The notes under the pieces: generated by a model
The model's input: the letters and a program-made list of their open reading frames with translations, nothing else
Told to the model about the DNA's origin: nothing
Database searches by the model: none
Shown here: positions 52,238 through 61,732 of the stretch, piece after piece
Numbering within the stretch: the stretch's first letter is position 1
How the letters are laid out: each line of letters opens with the position of its first letter
Assembly: GCF_032268605.1 (NCBI RefSeq)
Contig: NZ_CP130318.1
Coordinates: forward strand, 3,258,001-3,322,000
DNA from: Paenibacillus aurantius
GTDB taxonomy: Bacteria; Bacillota; Bacilli; Paenibacillales; NBRC-103111
Length of the DNA: 64,000 nucleotides
Reading direction: 5' to 3'
Position numbers and translations under genes: made by a program

Positions 52238-55200
52238 CGGCTTCTCTCCTTACTCCGGTTAGGATACCTGCTATCAGACGGTCAAGCGGCGGGTTTACCC
52301 CTAAGCGTCCCTGCAGCAGAAGGCCGATGAACACGGCCCGGCCTTGGCCCAGCTCAAGAGAACCGACAACCGCCAGCTTGGGCTTTCCCTCCACCGTCGG
52401 CCGGCTGCCGTGCGGCGGCTTTCCGTAGGTGTAGAGCAAGGGGACCAAGCCTTCCGTTCTCCAGGCACAGCCCGCAAGCGGTTCGATCCGATCGGTGGTC
52501 CGGTTGTAGAAATACCGGAAATCCAAGGAATCCCATCCTTCTCCACCCGGATCTGCGGCTTGGCAGGAAACGGTGAACACCCCTCCCGCCTTCTCCCGAT
52601 GAACCTCCACTTCCCCGACCAACCAGGAGGCGCTCCCATCCTCGTCTGCGAGAAACGCTACTTGGGCACCGGCCTTAATCTTTCGGGAAACCTCCGGCTC
52701 ATGAACCCGGAAGCCTTCCGAGGAAGAGACAAGGAGTGTATCGAATTCATCTCCCGCGGAATAGGGCCGGCTCTTCAAGCCCATATCCCGGCACACCTGC
52801 TGGGCTTGAGCTCCCAAGTGAGCTATCCGAACTCCTTCCCCAGCCGGGGCCGCTTTCTCGAAAACCTCCAATTCGAATCGTTCCCCGTTGATGAGTTGTC
52901 CGGAGGCATCCAGGAGACTCGCTTCCGCATAAACCCTTTTCCGGCCGGCCGCCTGCGGCATCCGCAGAGAAACCGATCCGGCATAGTTGGAGGAAGCGGC
53001 CTCCAGGTTCACCGCCTGCTCATAGGTGGCATAATCGGTCGTTTTGTCGCGCAGCGTAACCAATAGCCGGGCGCCGTTTACCTCCTCCGCCGAATCGTTA
53101 AGCAGCCAGGCCTCCAGCTCGATGCTTTCTCCGGCATAAGCGCGCCAGCGGTCCCCGCGCAGGTTCACGCGAATGGGCTCCAGGCTCTCCCGGTAAGCGA
53201 AATAGGCCGGTTTCGGGATACGATCGACCCCAACGAGCGCTTTCATCCAGCCGGACGGCCAAGCGTCGATAAGCAGATGAATGGCGGATTGAACGATCCG
53301 GTCGGACCGCCGGCGGATGGTATCCGTCATGAGCCGGGTCACGTGTGCCTGGTAGCTCTGGCTCTCCCGGATCCAATCCTCTATACGGTTCGGCTCCGGA
53401 TACCAGTCCCCATGAAGCGCATAGGACTGTGCGTCCACGATAGCGTTCGGCATCCAGGGATCGGTGAGCTTCTCCGGCAGCCATTCCTTCGGATAGCGGG
53501 ACTGCATGAGCGGAAGGCGGTCAAGCCCTTCCGAGCCGTATTCCCCGCACCCCGTTTTCCAGCCGGTCTTTAGGGGCGGAAGCCCTCCCTTATACAGCTC
53601 GCCGAATGGAATCATATGGTTGGTGTACCACATCGTGTAGCAATGAAAGTCCGATAATCCCTCCGAGGTCGGCGGGTCATAATCCCCGTCGGCATTCTTG
53701 ACGATCCGGTCGGGATTCTCAATATAGATGGCCTGACGGGCGGCAGTGAAGAACGCCTCCATCTCGCCCCGGTACAGATGACGGTGCCCTTTGCCCCGTT
53801 TTGCCGGACGGGAGGGCTCGTTGATTAAGGACACCAGGATGACGCACGGGTGGCTGCGCACCAGCCGCTCCATCTCGGCCGACTGGCGCACCGCCTCGCA
53901 AAATTGGCTTCGGCGGATATACCCGAACGCGGGGAGGTCACACTGGTTCAGCATCCCCAGCCGGTCCATATAATCGTAAATTTCTTCCTGAACCGGCCGC
54001 TGTGTCAGCCTGTAGAAATTCAGATTAGCCAGCTTGGCAATCAGAATATCATCAACCAGCTGGTCATAATCGTCCTGCATGACACACTGCTGGAGGTGGC
54101 CCATTTCATTGGCCCCCCGCAAAAGAATCGGACGGTTGTTCAGATACAAGGTCCCCTTGGGTTCCTCCGTTTCGTCCATCCGAAACGATCTCATTCCAAA
54201 TCTCCGGTCTGATTCATCCAGAAGCCGTTCTCCGGAATGAAGGCTCACCCGCAAGGTGTAGAGATTAGGGTTCTCCAGGTCCCAGCGGCGGAAACCGGGG
54301 AACGCGATCTTATACCGGTAATTGTTCTGCCCAGGCCCGGCATACGCCACAGGAAAGGACATAACATCCAGTCCTTCTCCGGTGAAATTGTCCGCGAAGA
54401 CTTGAAGCCGTAGCTCGGCATTCTCCAGAAGCCCTCCCGTCGTATTCGTCACATCCACCCAGGCCTCGAAGTTATCCTCGTCGGGCAGCGGCCTTACGAA
54501 CACATCCTGAATATGCAGCTCGGAGCGCTCTTCCACATAGATGCGGTTGTAGATGCCGGCGCCGGGAGGGCAATGATGCCAGCCGTAAACCGGCTCATCC
54601 CAGCCCGGCCCGGTGGCCGCGTACATTTTATCCCCGTCCAGCCGGGTGCCGCCTACCCCCATCATCGGATAATCGTTATGTACCTCCACGACCAGAACGT
54701 TCTCGTCCCGGAGCACGGAGCTGATATCGAATTCAAACGGTGCGAAGAAGCCTTCATGGGTGCCCACGCATTTGCCGTTCACATAGACGGCCGCCTTGTA
54801 GTCCACCCCTTTAAAGACAAGAAAGGCCCGTTTGCCCGCAGGAGGCTGGGGACATTTGAACGTTGTCCGGTAATAGCCGGTCCATCTTCCTTTCTCCTTC
54901 GTAGGGCCGCGAAAGTCCGGAACCTCTACTTGTTCCCACTCCCCTTGCCCCGACAAAACCCTGGAGAAGTCCCCATCCTGCTCGTTTTCATAACGAAAAT
55001 CAAACCTTTTCAGATCATGACGGGGCCGTGCGAAGCCGGATTCCGGCGTGAACCGCCGCAAATAAGGACGATACTGCTTCCTCAACCTTTCCAGCTCTTC
55101 TTTAAAGGTTTCCAGCTGGTCCTCGTACTCCGCAACCGGCAAGCGGACAGCCGCTTCCTTGCCTGGAAGGAACATCCGCTTCTTCCAAGGACGGGGCCCG

Positions 55201-55292
55201 ACTGACTCCAAGCCTTCCCCTGCCATCGGGTGCTCCCTTAAGGCAATTTCGGCGAACGGGTCCGCCGGCCCTGGTTTCCCTGTCTCTGCCAC
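52224..55292 (-). CDS. GH2-family glycoside hydrolase
   Basis: 1022 aa, GTG start with GGAGG ten bases upstream, no signal peptide. After a ~100-residue N-terminal part with a short coiled coil (YEDQLETFKEELERL), the sugar-binding jelly roll (GYYRTTFKCPQPPAGKRAFLVF; YVNGKCVGTHEGFFAPFEFD), an Ig-like domain and the barrel follow. The acid/base is in LINEPS (near 490) and the nucleophile in GCGEYGSEG (near 582). A long C-terminal beta region follows. It is probably a beta-galactosidase, glucuronidase or similar exo-enzyme acting on imported oligosaccharides; specificity is not readable. First enzyme gene of the operon, 77 bp after the binding protein. Confidence 0.9.
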   Translation of the reverse strand: MAETGKPGPADPFAEIALREHPMAGEGLESVGPRPWKKRMFLPGKEAAVRLPVAEYEDQLETFKEELERLRKQYRPYLRRFTPESGFARPRHDLKRFDFRYENEQDGDFSRVLSGQGEWEQVEVPDFRGPTKEKGRWTGYYRTTFKCPQPPAGKRAFLVFKGVDYKAAVYVNGKCVGTHEGFFAPFEFDISSVLRDENVLVVEVHNDYPMMGVGGTRLDGDKMYAATGPGWDEPVYGWHHCPPGAGIYNRIYVEERSELHIQDVFVRPLPDEDNFEAWVDVTNTTGGLLENAELRLQVFADNFTGEGLDVMSFPVAYAGPGQNNYRYKIAFPGFRRWDLENPNLYTLRVSLHSGERLLDESDRRFGMRSFRMDETEEPKGTLYLNNRPILLRGANEMGHLQQCVMQDDYDQLVDDILIAKLANLNFYRLTQRPVQEEIYDYMDRLGMLNQCDLPAFGYIRRSQFCEAVRQSAEMERLVRSHPCVILVSLINEPSRPAKRGKGHRHLYRGEMEAFFTAARQAIYIENPDRIVKNADGDYDPPTSEGLSDFHCYTMWYTNHMIPFGELYKGGLPPLKTGWKTGCGEYGSEGLDRLPLMQSRYPKEWLPEKLTDPWMPNAIVDAQSYALHGDWYPEPNRIEDWIRESQSYQAHVTRLMTDTIRRRSDRIVQSAIHLLIDAWPSGWMKALVGVDRIPKPAYFAYRESLEPIRVNLRGDRWRAYAGESIELEAWLLNDSAEEVNGARLLVTLRDKTTDYATYEQAVNLEAASSNYAGSVSLRMPQAAGRKRVYAEASLLDASGQLINGERFELEVFEKAAPAGEGVRIAHLGAQAQQVCRDMGLKSRPYSAGDEFDTLLVSSSEGFRVHEPEVSRKIKAGAQVAFLADEDGSASWLVGEVEVHREKAGGVFTVSCQAADPGGEGWDSLDFRYFYNRTTDRIEPLAGCAWRTEGLVPLLYTYGKPPHGSRPTVEGKPKLAVVGSLELGQGRAVFIGLLLQGRLGVNPPLDRLIAGILTGVRREADANR

Positions 55293-55369
55293 GATCGAAC
55301 AGCCTCCTTTTTCCGAACGGAAGGGGCGGACACCCGCTTATGCAAATTGGATGCCAGCCCGTTCCCTTG

Positions 55370-56953
55370 TTATTGCGGCTTCATGGCCTTCTCATAGAGG
55401 GCTTGAGCCTTATCTAAGCCGACTTTGTTAAGATTCGCGAGATGGTCCTTCCACACTTTGTCATCCTGGATATTGACGACGCCCATGATAGCCTTTGTGG
55501 CGAATTGGTAAACTTCGTTCCAAACTCCCGTCATGATCGTGTTAGCGGTGTTGGAATCCTCGTCGTTCATCGAAGCGCTCTGGGCGTACATCGTTTCCAT
55601 CGCCTTGAAGATGGGGGCTGCCTCCTCATCGATCTTGAACACCGGATCCGTCTTCTGGGCATCGTCGTTCTTGGTGAGATAGTAGTCGAAGCCGTACTGC
55701 TCCAAAACTTTTTTGCGGTCCAGGTCGCCCTTGTACGCCGGGAGGCCGTCCTTCCGCTCGTACGTCAGGCCCTCCACACCCATCTGGTTAAACAGCGTCC
55801 CTTCCGGTGTCGACGCCCAATCGAGATACTGCAGCAGCCGGTTCAGCTTGTCGGGCTGGTCCGCCAGCTTGTTGCTGAAGATGGAGCCGAACAGCGCGAA
55901 ATCCGGGCCTTTGAACATGACGGGGTTTTTGCCGAAGGCTTCATCCTTCACAAACGCCTTTGCATAATCCCAATCCTGATCCTTGCTCTGCTTCTCCAGG
56001 GAGATCACGTGGCTGACATATTGGAAGTCGATGAGATCCTTGCCGTTCTTGCGGTTCTGGTTGAACTGGTCCTCCGTCGCCGTGGCAAAATCCTTCTGGA
56101 TCAGGCCCGCCTTATACAGTTTGGCCAAGTACGTAAGCATCGCACGCTGCTTATCGGTCGCGGGAGCGAAGACGAGCTGCTTGTTGTAATCCGGATCATG
56201 CCAGAACCCGTACCAGCCGTTCGAGCCGTTGAAGTCGGGCGGGATCCGGAAGGTGTTGTCAAAGCTGATCAGAAGATTGCGGACCCCCGTATTGCCCGAG
56301 CCCCCCCGCACCCCGAGTCCGATAAAGTCCGGATTGGAGTCCTTCAGCTTCTGCAGCACCGTCATCAGCTCATCCGTTGTTTTGGGGAAGGAGGTGATGC
56401 CCGCTTTCTCAAAGGCATCCTTCCGGTAAACAAAGGTCATCGGATCGTAGCTAGTCGTAATGAAGGGAAGCATGTACATCTTGCCGTTTACACTTGTAAA
56501 ATCCTTCAGCATCTTCCACTGGTCGTCGGAGTACAGCTTGCGGTAGTTCGGCAGCTTGTCGAAATAATCCCCGATGGGAAGCAGATAACCGGCGGCCGCC
56601 CATTTGCGAACGGCATTCCATTGGTTCATGTTCGGGATGAAATCCGGATAGTCCCCGGAGGCGAACATGACGTTGTATTTGTCCATCCCCGCCGATAATG
56701 GAATGGCCTGGTAATCCCATTTCATATTGAATTTCTCTTCCGTCCGCTTGGTGTATTCGTTCGGAACGGCATTAGGCGCGTACTTGGTCTGGCTCACGAC
56801 GGACAGCGAAATGGTTTTGTTCGCGCTGTTCGAATCGCTCGAGCTAGGGCTGGGGTCCGCTGCGTTCTGCTTGGAGGAGGAACAGGAGGTCAAGACAACG
56901 GCAGACGATAGGGCGGTGACGGCGGTCACCATCGCCCATTTCTTTTTCTTCAT
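55370..56953 (-). CDS. Carbohydrate ABC transporter substrate-binding lipoprotein
   Basis: 527 aa. Lipoprotein signal with lipobox VLTSC (Cys24), then a Ser/Asn-rich spacer and a family-1 binding fold (LSVVSQTKYAPNAVPNEYTKR; YMLPFITTSYDPMTFVYRKD; GGSGNTGVRNLLISFDNTFR as landmarks). Surface receptor for the permeases encoded upstream. It differs enough from the binding protein at 2753 to suggest a different ligand. Fucose-bearing oligosaccharides are likely from the downstream enzymes. Confidence 0.92.
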   Translation of the reverse strand: MKKKKWAMVTAVTALSSAVVLTSCSSSKQNAADPSPSSSDSNSANKTISLSVVSQTKYAPNAVPNEYTKRTEEKFNMKWDYQAIPLSAGMDKYNVMFASGDYPDFIPNMNQWNAVRKWAAAGYLLPIGDYFDKLPNYRKLYSDDQWKMLKDFTSVNGKMYMLPFITTSYDPMTFVYRKDAFEKAGITSFPKTTDELMTVLQKLKDSNPDFIGLGVRGGSGNTGVRNLLISFDNTFRIPPDFNGSNGWYGFWHDPDYNKQLVFAPATDKQRAMLTYLAKLYKAGLIQKDFATATEDQFNQNRKNGKDLIDFQYVSHVISLEKQSKDQDWDYAKAFVKDEAFGKNPVMFKGPDFALFGSIFSNKLADQPDKLNRLLQYLDWASTPEGTLFNQMGVEGLTYERKDGLPAYKGDLDRKKVLEQYGFDYYLTKNDDAQKTDPVFKIDEEAAPIFKAMETMYAQSASMNDEDSNTANTIMTGVWNEVYQFATKAIMGVVNIQDDKVWKDHLANLNKVGLDKAQALYEKAMKPQ

Positions 56954-57003
56954 GCTTACATTCGCCTCTCTTTACATGAATTTTCCCTCGGATTCTGGTT
57001 TCC

Positions 57004-57903
57004 TTAGCCTTTAAGCGAGCCGATCATGATCCCCTTCACAAAATATTTCTGGATGAACGGGTACACGATCAGCATGGGGACAATGGAGATGACCAAGGTG
57101 GCATACTGAACGCTTTGCGGTGTTATGCTTTCTTGGAGATCGTTGGCGAGCGCCGCATTTCCTTGTGAAGCCAGCTGGTCGGCAAGCGTATTCTGCAGCA
57201 CGATATCCCGCAAAATCAGCTGAAGGGGATACTTCGCATAGTCGTTCAGGAACATCAAAGCGGGAAAGAAAGAGTTCCAATACGAAACCGCATAGAATAG
57301 CGCAATGGTCGCCACGGCGGCGGTCGATAGGGGAAGCACGATCCGCACGAGAGCGCCCAAGTCGCCGCACCCGTCGATTTTGGCCGCCTCCTCCAGTTCA
57401 ATCGGAAAGGTGCGGAAGAAGGAAATCATGATGATGAGCCACCAAGGGCTAATCAGATAGGGAATGATAAGCGATGAGAACGAACCGACCAGTCCCAAGG
57501 TTTTCACCACCAGGAAGAGCGGGATGATTCCTCCTCCAAAGAACATGGGGATCACGACATAAGTCATGAACACACCCCGGAACACCAAATATCTCTTTGA
57601 AAGCGCGTAGGCCGTAATGGTTGTCATCAAGACATTGACCGCGGTTCCGATTAAGGTAATAAAGACGGAATTAAGAAACGATTTGGGAATATGCACATCC
57701 TCGAACAAAATGGTGTGATAAGCGCTTAAATTAAAGCCTTTTGGCAGCAGCGCCACCTGGCCGCTCGCAATGTTCTCCGGGCTGCTGAACGAGACTGCGA
57801 CGACATTCAGCACGGGAAACAGCGTCGCGACGATGACCAGGATCATGACTAGGTGAATAACGATATCTAGAATTCGCGAACCAACCGATGTGTCTCTTAC
57901 CAT
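57004..57903 (-). CDS. Sugar ABC transporter permease, YtcP type
   Basis: 299 aa, AAGGAGAG before ATG. About six helices, EAA loop IELEEAAKIDGCGDL with VLPLSTA, and C-terminal FIQKYFVKGIMIGSLKG, the YtcP signature. Forms the channel with the LplB-type partner 28 bp upstream. Confidence 0.93.
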   Translation of the reverse strand: MVRDTSVGSRILDIVIHLVMILVIVATLFPVLNVVAVSFSSPENIASGQVALLPKGFNLSAYHTILFEDVHIPKSFLNSVFITLIGTAVNVLMTTITAYALSKRYLVFRGVFMTYVVIPMFFGGGIIPLFLVVKTLGLVGSFSSLIIPYLISPWWLIIMISFFRTFPIELEEAAKIDGCGDLGALVRIVLPLSTAAVATIALFYAVSYWNSFFPALMFLNDYAKYPLQLILRDIVLQNTLADQLASQGNAALANDLQESITPQSVQYATLVISIVPMLIVYPFIQKYFVKGIMIGSLKG

Positions 57904-57931
57904 AAAGGACTCTCCTTTCCGCCAGCCGGCC

Positions 57932-58921
57932 TTACCAGAGGCTTTCCTCCGTTATTTTTTTGGCCAGGTAGTTGGCGCTGACCAGGAAGAAGACGTTAAT
58001 GACCGAGTTGAACAGGTCAACCGCCGCCCCGAAGCTGAAATCCATGTTGACCAGCCCCTGCCGGTACACATAGGTGGAGAACACATCGGCCGTATCGTAG
58101 GTGAGCGGCGAGTACATCAGGATAATTTTCTCCGCTCCGACGCCGAGTACATGGGACAACCCGAGAATGAGGGTAATGACCACCACGGGCTTAATGGCAG
58201 GAAGGGTAATATTCCACATCTGCTGCAGACGGGTCGCTCCGTCAAGCACGGCCGACTCGTACTGCTCCGCATCTACCTTGGACAAGGCCGCCAGATAAAT
58301 GACCGCGCCCATCCCGAGGTCCTTCCAAATATGTGAGCTGACAAACAGCGTGCGGAACCATCCCGGCAGGCCGAAGAAGTAGATCGGCTCGAACCCCAGC
58401 TTCACCAGCAGCACGTTGACGATACCGGTGTCCGGGGCGAGCATCAGCTTCATCATGCCCACCACCGCCACAATGGAAAGAAAATAAGGCAGATACGACA
58501 CCGTTTGGACGAAGCTTTTGTAATAGCGGTTACGCAATTCATTAAGAAGAAGGGCAAACAGAATCGGAATCGGGAACCCGAAGAGGATCGAATAGAACCC
58601 CAGGAGGAACGTATTCTTCATAAGCATCCAGAAATACGGGCCGTTTATGAAGGCTTTGAAATAATCCAGCCCGTAAGCTCCCGCCCACGGTGCCGTGAAC
58701 ACCGAGCTCCAGAACGGATGTCCCGCCTGCATGCGGAACTTTTTGAAGGCCACCAATATTCCGTACATCGGTACATAAGAGAATAGAAAGAAGTAAAGCA
58801 GACCCGGCACGAGAAGCAGCAGCAGAATTTTTTGCTGCTTGATTTTGAACCAGAGTCCGTTTCCCGCTTTTGCCCGCTTGATAGAGGCACCCGCGAGAAG
58901 CGACTGATGACTGGCGCCCAT
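57932..58921 (-). CDS. Sugar ABC transporter permease, LplB type
   Basis: 329 aa from ATG 58921 (GGTGGG seven bases upstream); the GTG at 58936 has no separate ribosome site. Features: KILLLLLVPGLLYFFLFSYVPMYGI, EAA loop AEQYESAVLDGATR with TLPAI, and ANYLAKKITEESLW at the end. First gene of the 20-kb operon. No ATPase is encoded nearby, so a shared MsmX-type ATPase is expected. Confidence 0.92.
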   Translation of the reverse strand: MGASHQSLLAGASIKRAKAGNGLWFKIKQQKILLLLLVPGLLYFFLFSYVPMYGILVAFKKFRMQAGHPFWSSVFTAPWAGAYGLDYFKAFINGPYFWMLMKNTFLLGFYSILFGFPIPILFALLLNELRNRYYKSFVQTVSYLPYFLSIVAVVGMMKLMLAPDTGIVNVLLVKLGFEPIYFFGLPGWFRTLFVSSHIWKDLGMGAVIYLAALSKVDAEQYESAVLDGATRLQQMWNITLPAIKPVVVITLILGLSHVLGVGAEKIILMYSPLTYDTADVFSTYVYRQGLVNMDFSFGAAVDLFNSVINVFFLVSANYLAKKITEESLW

Positions 58922-58963
58922 GTGTTTTCCCACCACCCTTTGCTAGACGTTTTGGCGAAGTTT

Positions 58964-58978
58964 TTGCAAACGCTTTAT
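58964..58978. promoter_or_regulatory. cre-like (CcpA) site near operon start
   Basis: TTGCAAACGCTTTAT (minus strand ATAAAGCGTTTGCAA) matches the cre core AAAGCGTTTGCA, with mismatches at the outer end. It is 43 bp upstream of the first permease start, downstream of a weak promoter-like TTTACG-16-TATAGA. It would allow glucose repression. Confidence 0.5.
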
Positions 58979-59160
58979 TCACCACAAACTCTATAGGTTC
59001 GGTGGGATCCCCGTAAAGGAACAGTTCTTTAGGAGGCATACTTTCACTTGGCTGAACCTGTGAAAACCCTTACAGGGAGCGGATAAATTTATTGGGACCT
59101 CCGTTTGCCTCTCCAACGGTTATGGGGGTTAGGTACACCAGTTTAAGAACGCCCTTTTCT

Positions 59161-59176
59161 TTGGAAAACGCTTACC
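59161..59176. promoter_or_regulatory. Second cre-like site near regulator stop
   Basis: TTGGAAAACGCTTACC (minus strand GGTAAGCGTTTTCC) contains the cre core GTAAGCGTTTTC. It lies between the AraC regulator stop (59212) and the operon. The rest of the 58922-59211 gap holds only this, the other cre-like site and the promoter region. Confidence 0.45.
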
Positions 59177-59211
59177 GCCCCAGTAAAATAAGGGGTTTGC
59201 GGGTATTGGCT

Positions 59212-61443
59212 TCAGGTCTGGGACGATTCGCGGTAAGCGGTCGGCTGAACCCCGTACACCCTTTTGAAGGCACGGCGGAAAGTTTTGTCGCTGTTGTACC
59301 CCGTCTCCTGGGCGATCTGGATAATGCTTTTGTCTGATTCCTTCAATAGGGTGCACGCCCTGGTTAAGCGCAAGCGCTCCAAATACTCCGAGAACGTCTC
59401 TCCGGCATAATCCTTGAAGAGCACCGAGATAAAGCTTTCCGATAATTTAAAATGGCTGGCCATTCCCGCCAGACTGAAATTCGGGTCCGCGAACTGTTGG
59501 GCCGTCATCTCCAGCATGGCCTCCGCCGTCCGGTTGTGCTTCTCTTTCTTGTGGCAGGCAATATGGCTGCAAAGAAGCCGCAGCGATTCCTTCCAGCCTT
59601 CCCAGTCAAAGGTTTCAACTTCCGCCGTGGCGGCAACGGGAAGCTTCTCTTTCCATTCCGCGAACGCTTCCGACCCGGCTTCCATCTGCTCCAGCAGCTT
59701 GGCAAGGGTCCCCTGAAGCTCCTGATTCAGCTGCCTCCGGGTGGCTCCGTTCAGCCGCCTTTCCGAATAGTTCACTTCCTGGATATGCTGCAGCATACGC
59801 TCCAGCTCTTCCAGGTCCCCGTGTTTAACCGTTTGAATCAGCTTGAGCTCCACATCGAGCGGATAGTAATAGTGAGAGGAATCCGTGGCCCTGTCTTCGT
59901 ACCGGATCACCGCTCCCTGCTCCGAAGGAATATAATATTCCAGCGCCTGGCGCGCTTCGCGGTGGGAACGCCAAAGCTCATGAAGCTGAGAAGTCGTTCG
60001 GCCGAGTCCGACGATCAGCCGCATTCCGTTCTTCTCCTGCAGCTGATCCAGCTGTTCCTCCCAACGCTGCCTAAGTAACTCGGGCAGGCGTTCCCGATCG
60101 GCTTCGGGAAAAGACACGATCATATCGGCCTTGTTCCCTTCCGTATTCATCATGACGTCCATCCCTCCGAACAGGAAAGCAATCCGATCTGTCAGAAAGG
60201 AGCTCAGCTCCTGGGGGTCTTGAGTCAGCGGGGCGGCAAGCTCATCCTTATAAGCGATGACGGAAGCGGCGAAATACCCCTCGCCGTTCAGCGGGATCCG
60301 GGCTTCCGCGACCGCCTCCTTGGCCTCTTCCTCCTGCTTGTAATAGCCCCTCAGAAGACGTTCCGTCACGGTTTCCCTTAAGAGAGGCAGCTGATGCTCG
60401 ATTCGGGAGTGCAGCTCGGTCCACGAGCTCAGCAATTCGGCAAAAGGCCTGCTGTTTCGATAAGCCAGATACAAGGCGGCCAGCCCTCCGCCCCCCAGCG
60501 TCAAGGCCGCGAAGAGCAGAATCGTCCGTTTGATGGCCTCTGCCTTGGCCAGAACGACGGAAGAAGGAAGAGCGGACACATACGTCCACCCGTTCTGGAC
60601 CGAACGCGAATGAGAAACCAGCATGGCCCGCCCCCCCAGCTGTTGAAAAGCCGCTCCTGCCTTCCCGTCAAAGAAGGCAGGAAGCTTCCCCTCCGCCTTC
60701 AGCTGCTCCGGTGACAAGGTGGGTGCAATCAGCTGTCCCTGCCGATCGGCAATGTAAGCGTATCCCCCTTTCTTAACAAGGCGCTGAAAAAGGCTGGTAA
60801 TGTCCTTCTGATCGATAAAAACGACGATGGACCCCCTTGCCTTGCCTTGCACCCCGTTAGGAAGCGGGCTCACATAGGCGATCAGGGAATAGTCTCTTCC
60901 TTCCAGCTTGACATCATTCAGGTTGAAGACCTGTTTCTTCCCGTCCGTGGACGAGACTTCCTGAAGCCATTCCGCAAGCGGCTTCCCCTCTATGCTGACG
61001 TTGTTATTGGTAAGATCGTAAGCGGTTCGGGAGGTGACCACGGAGCCGCTCTCTTGAAACCAGATAAAGATATCCTGGAACAATTTATTGGTAATGACAT
61101 ACCGGTTCAGGCTGTTCCGCAGCAGAGAGTAATTATAGAGCTGTTCGGGCGTGGGCGGTTTTTGGGGACTCTGGAGAAGACGAATCACGTCATTATCCAC
61201 CGCCAGGGCCGAGACGACATTATCGGATTCCAGGAAAAGGCGATCGACGATATCCTGGCTCATCTGAAGAATTTGCAGGTTTAACTCCGTGGCGTCATCG
61301 GTCAGCACTTGCTGGGTTCTCTCGTAATGCGCCGCTCCGAAGGCAATCGGGATCAGCAGGATAAGCAGGTAGGAGAGCACGTACTTAACGAAAACGGATG
61401 GTTTTCCCCTTTTTTCCAGTAAACGCAGCAACGAATTCCTCAT
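59212..61443 (-). CDS. Membrane-bound AraC-family regulator (YesS type)
   Basis: 743 aa, GGAAG before ATG. It has a short N-terminal cytoplasmic segment, helix (YVLSYLLILLIPIAFGAAHY), ~270-residue extracellular Cache-like sensing region, second helix near 300 (TILLFAALTLGGGGLAALYLA), then a ~320-residue cytoplasmic linker. A C-terminal AraC domain has two helix-turn-helix units (FSLAGMASHFKLSESFISVLF; IAQETGYNSDKTFRRAFK). One protein thus senses outside and binds DNA. It lies directly upstream of the fucose-type operon on the same strand and probably activates it. Confidence 0.92.
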   Translation of the reverse strand: MRNSLLRLLEKRGKPSVFVKYVLSYLLILLIPIAFGAAHYERTQQVLTDDATELNLQILQMSQDIVDRLFLESDNVVSALAVDNDVIRLLQSPQKPPTPEQLYNYSLLRNSLNRYVITNKLFQDIFIWFQESGSVVTSRTAYDLTNNNVSIEGKPLAEWLQEVSSTDGKKQVFNLNDVKLEGRDYSLIAYVSPLPNGVQGKARGSIVVFIDQKDITSLFQRLVKKGGYAYIADRQGQLIAPTLSPEQLKAEGKLPAFFDGKAGAAFQQLGGRAMLVSHSRSVQNGWTYVSALPSSVVLAKAEAIKRTILLFAALTLGGGGLAALYLAYRNSRPFAELLSSWTELHSRIEHQLPLLRETVTERLLRGYYKQEEEAKEAVAEARIPLNGEGYFAASVIAYKDELAAPLTQDPQELSSFLTDRIAFLFGGMDVMMNTEGNKADMIVSFPEADRERLPELLRQRWEEQLDQLQEKNGMRLIVGLGRTTSQLHELWRSHREARQALEYYIPSEQGAVIRYEDRATDSSHYYYPLDVELKLIQTVKHGDLEELERMLQHIQEVNYSERRLNGATRRQLNQELQGTLAKLLEQMEAGSEAFAEWKEKLPVAATAEVETFDWEGWKESLRLLCSHIACHKKEKHNRTAEAMLEMTAQQFADPNFSLAGMASHFKLSESFISVLFKDYAGETFSEYLERLRLTRACTLLKESDKSIIQIAQETGYNSDKTFRRAFKRVYGVQPTAYRESSQT

Positions 61444-61683
61444 CAGTGAGTTCTTCCTTTCGAAGGATCAATCCGGCTGACTGGACGACCGATTTTTCTG
61501 TTTTCCAGGCCAGGCTTGGATATCTTAGAGGTATCGTAGCATTGGAAACTTTTTGCCGTCAATAAAATTTTAGTAAAATTTAAGGGTTTTGTTTAGTTCA
61601 CGTCCGTTCCGTTTATTAAACCTATGTTCGTGTACGATCCTTGCCCCGTTCCTTTCCGCGTTCTTCCTAAGCCCCGCCAAGGC

Positions 61684-61732
61684 TGACGTAACAAGAGGCC
61701 AGCCCGTCTAAGGTTGGCCTCTTGTTACGTCA
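61684..61732. terminator. 18-bp perfect hairpin at the pectinesterase stop
   Basis: TGACGTAACAAGAGGCCA and its exact complement flank a 13-base loop. The TGA stop of the pectinesterase gene is the first triplet of the stem on the minus strand. No T run follows, so it may be a processing/stability element or a terminator of unusual form. The rest of 61444-61683 shows no gene. Confidence 0.55.

Noticed and set aside
55442-56698. 418-aa plus-strand frame inside the second binding-protein gene
   Set aside because: Antisense to a well-supported lipoprotein gene; Val/Leu/Arg-rich without recognisable domain.
58937-59211. A small gene between the operon and its regulator
   Set aside because: No frame with a ribosome site and start of useful length; the region is explained by promoter and cre-like sites.
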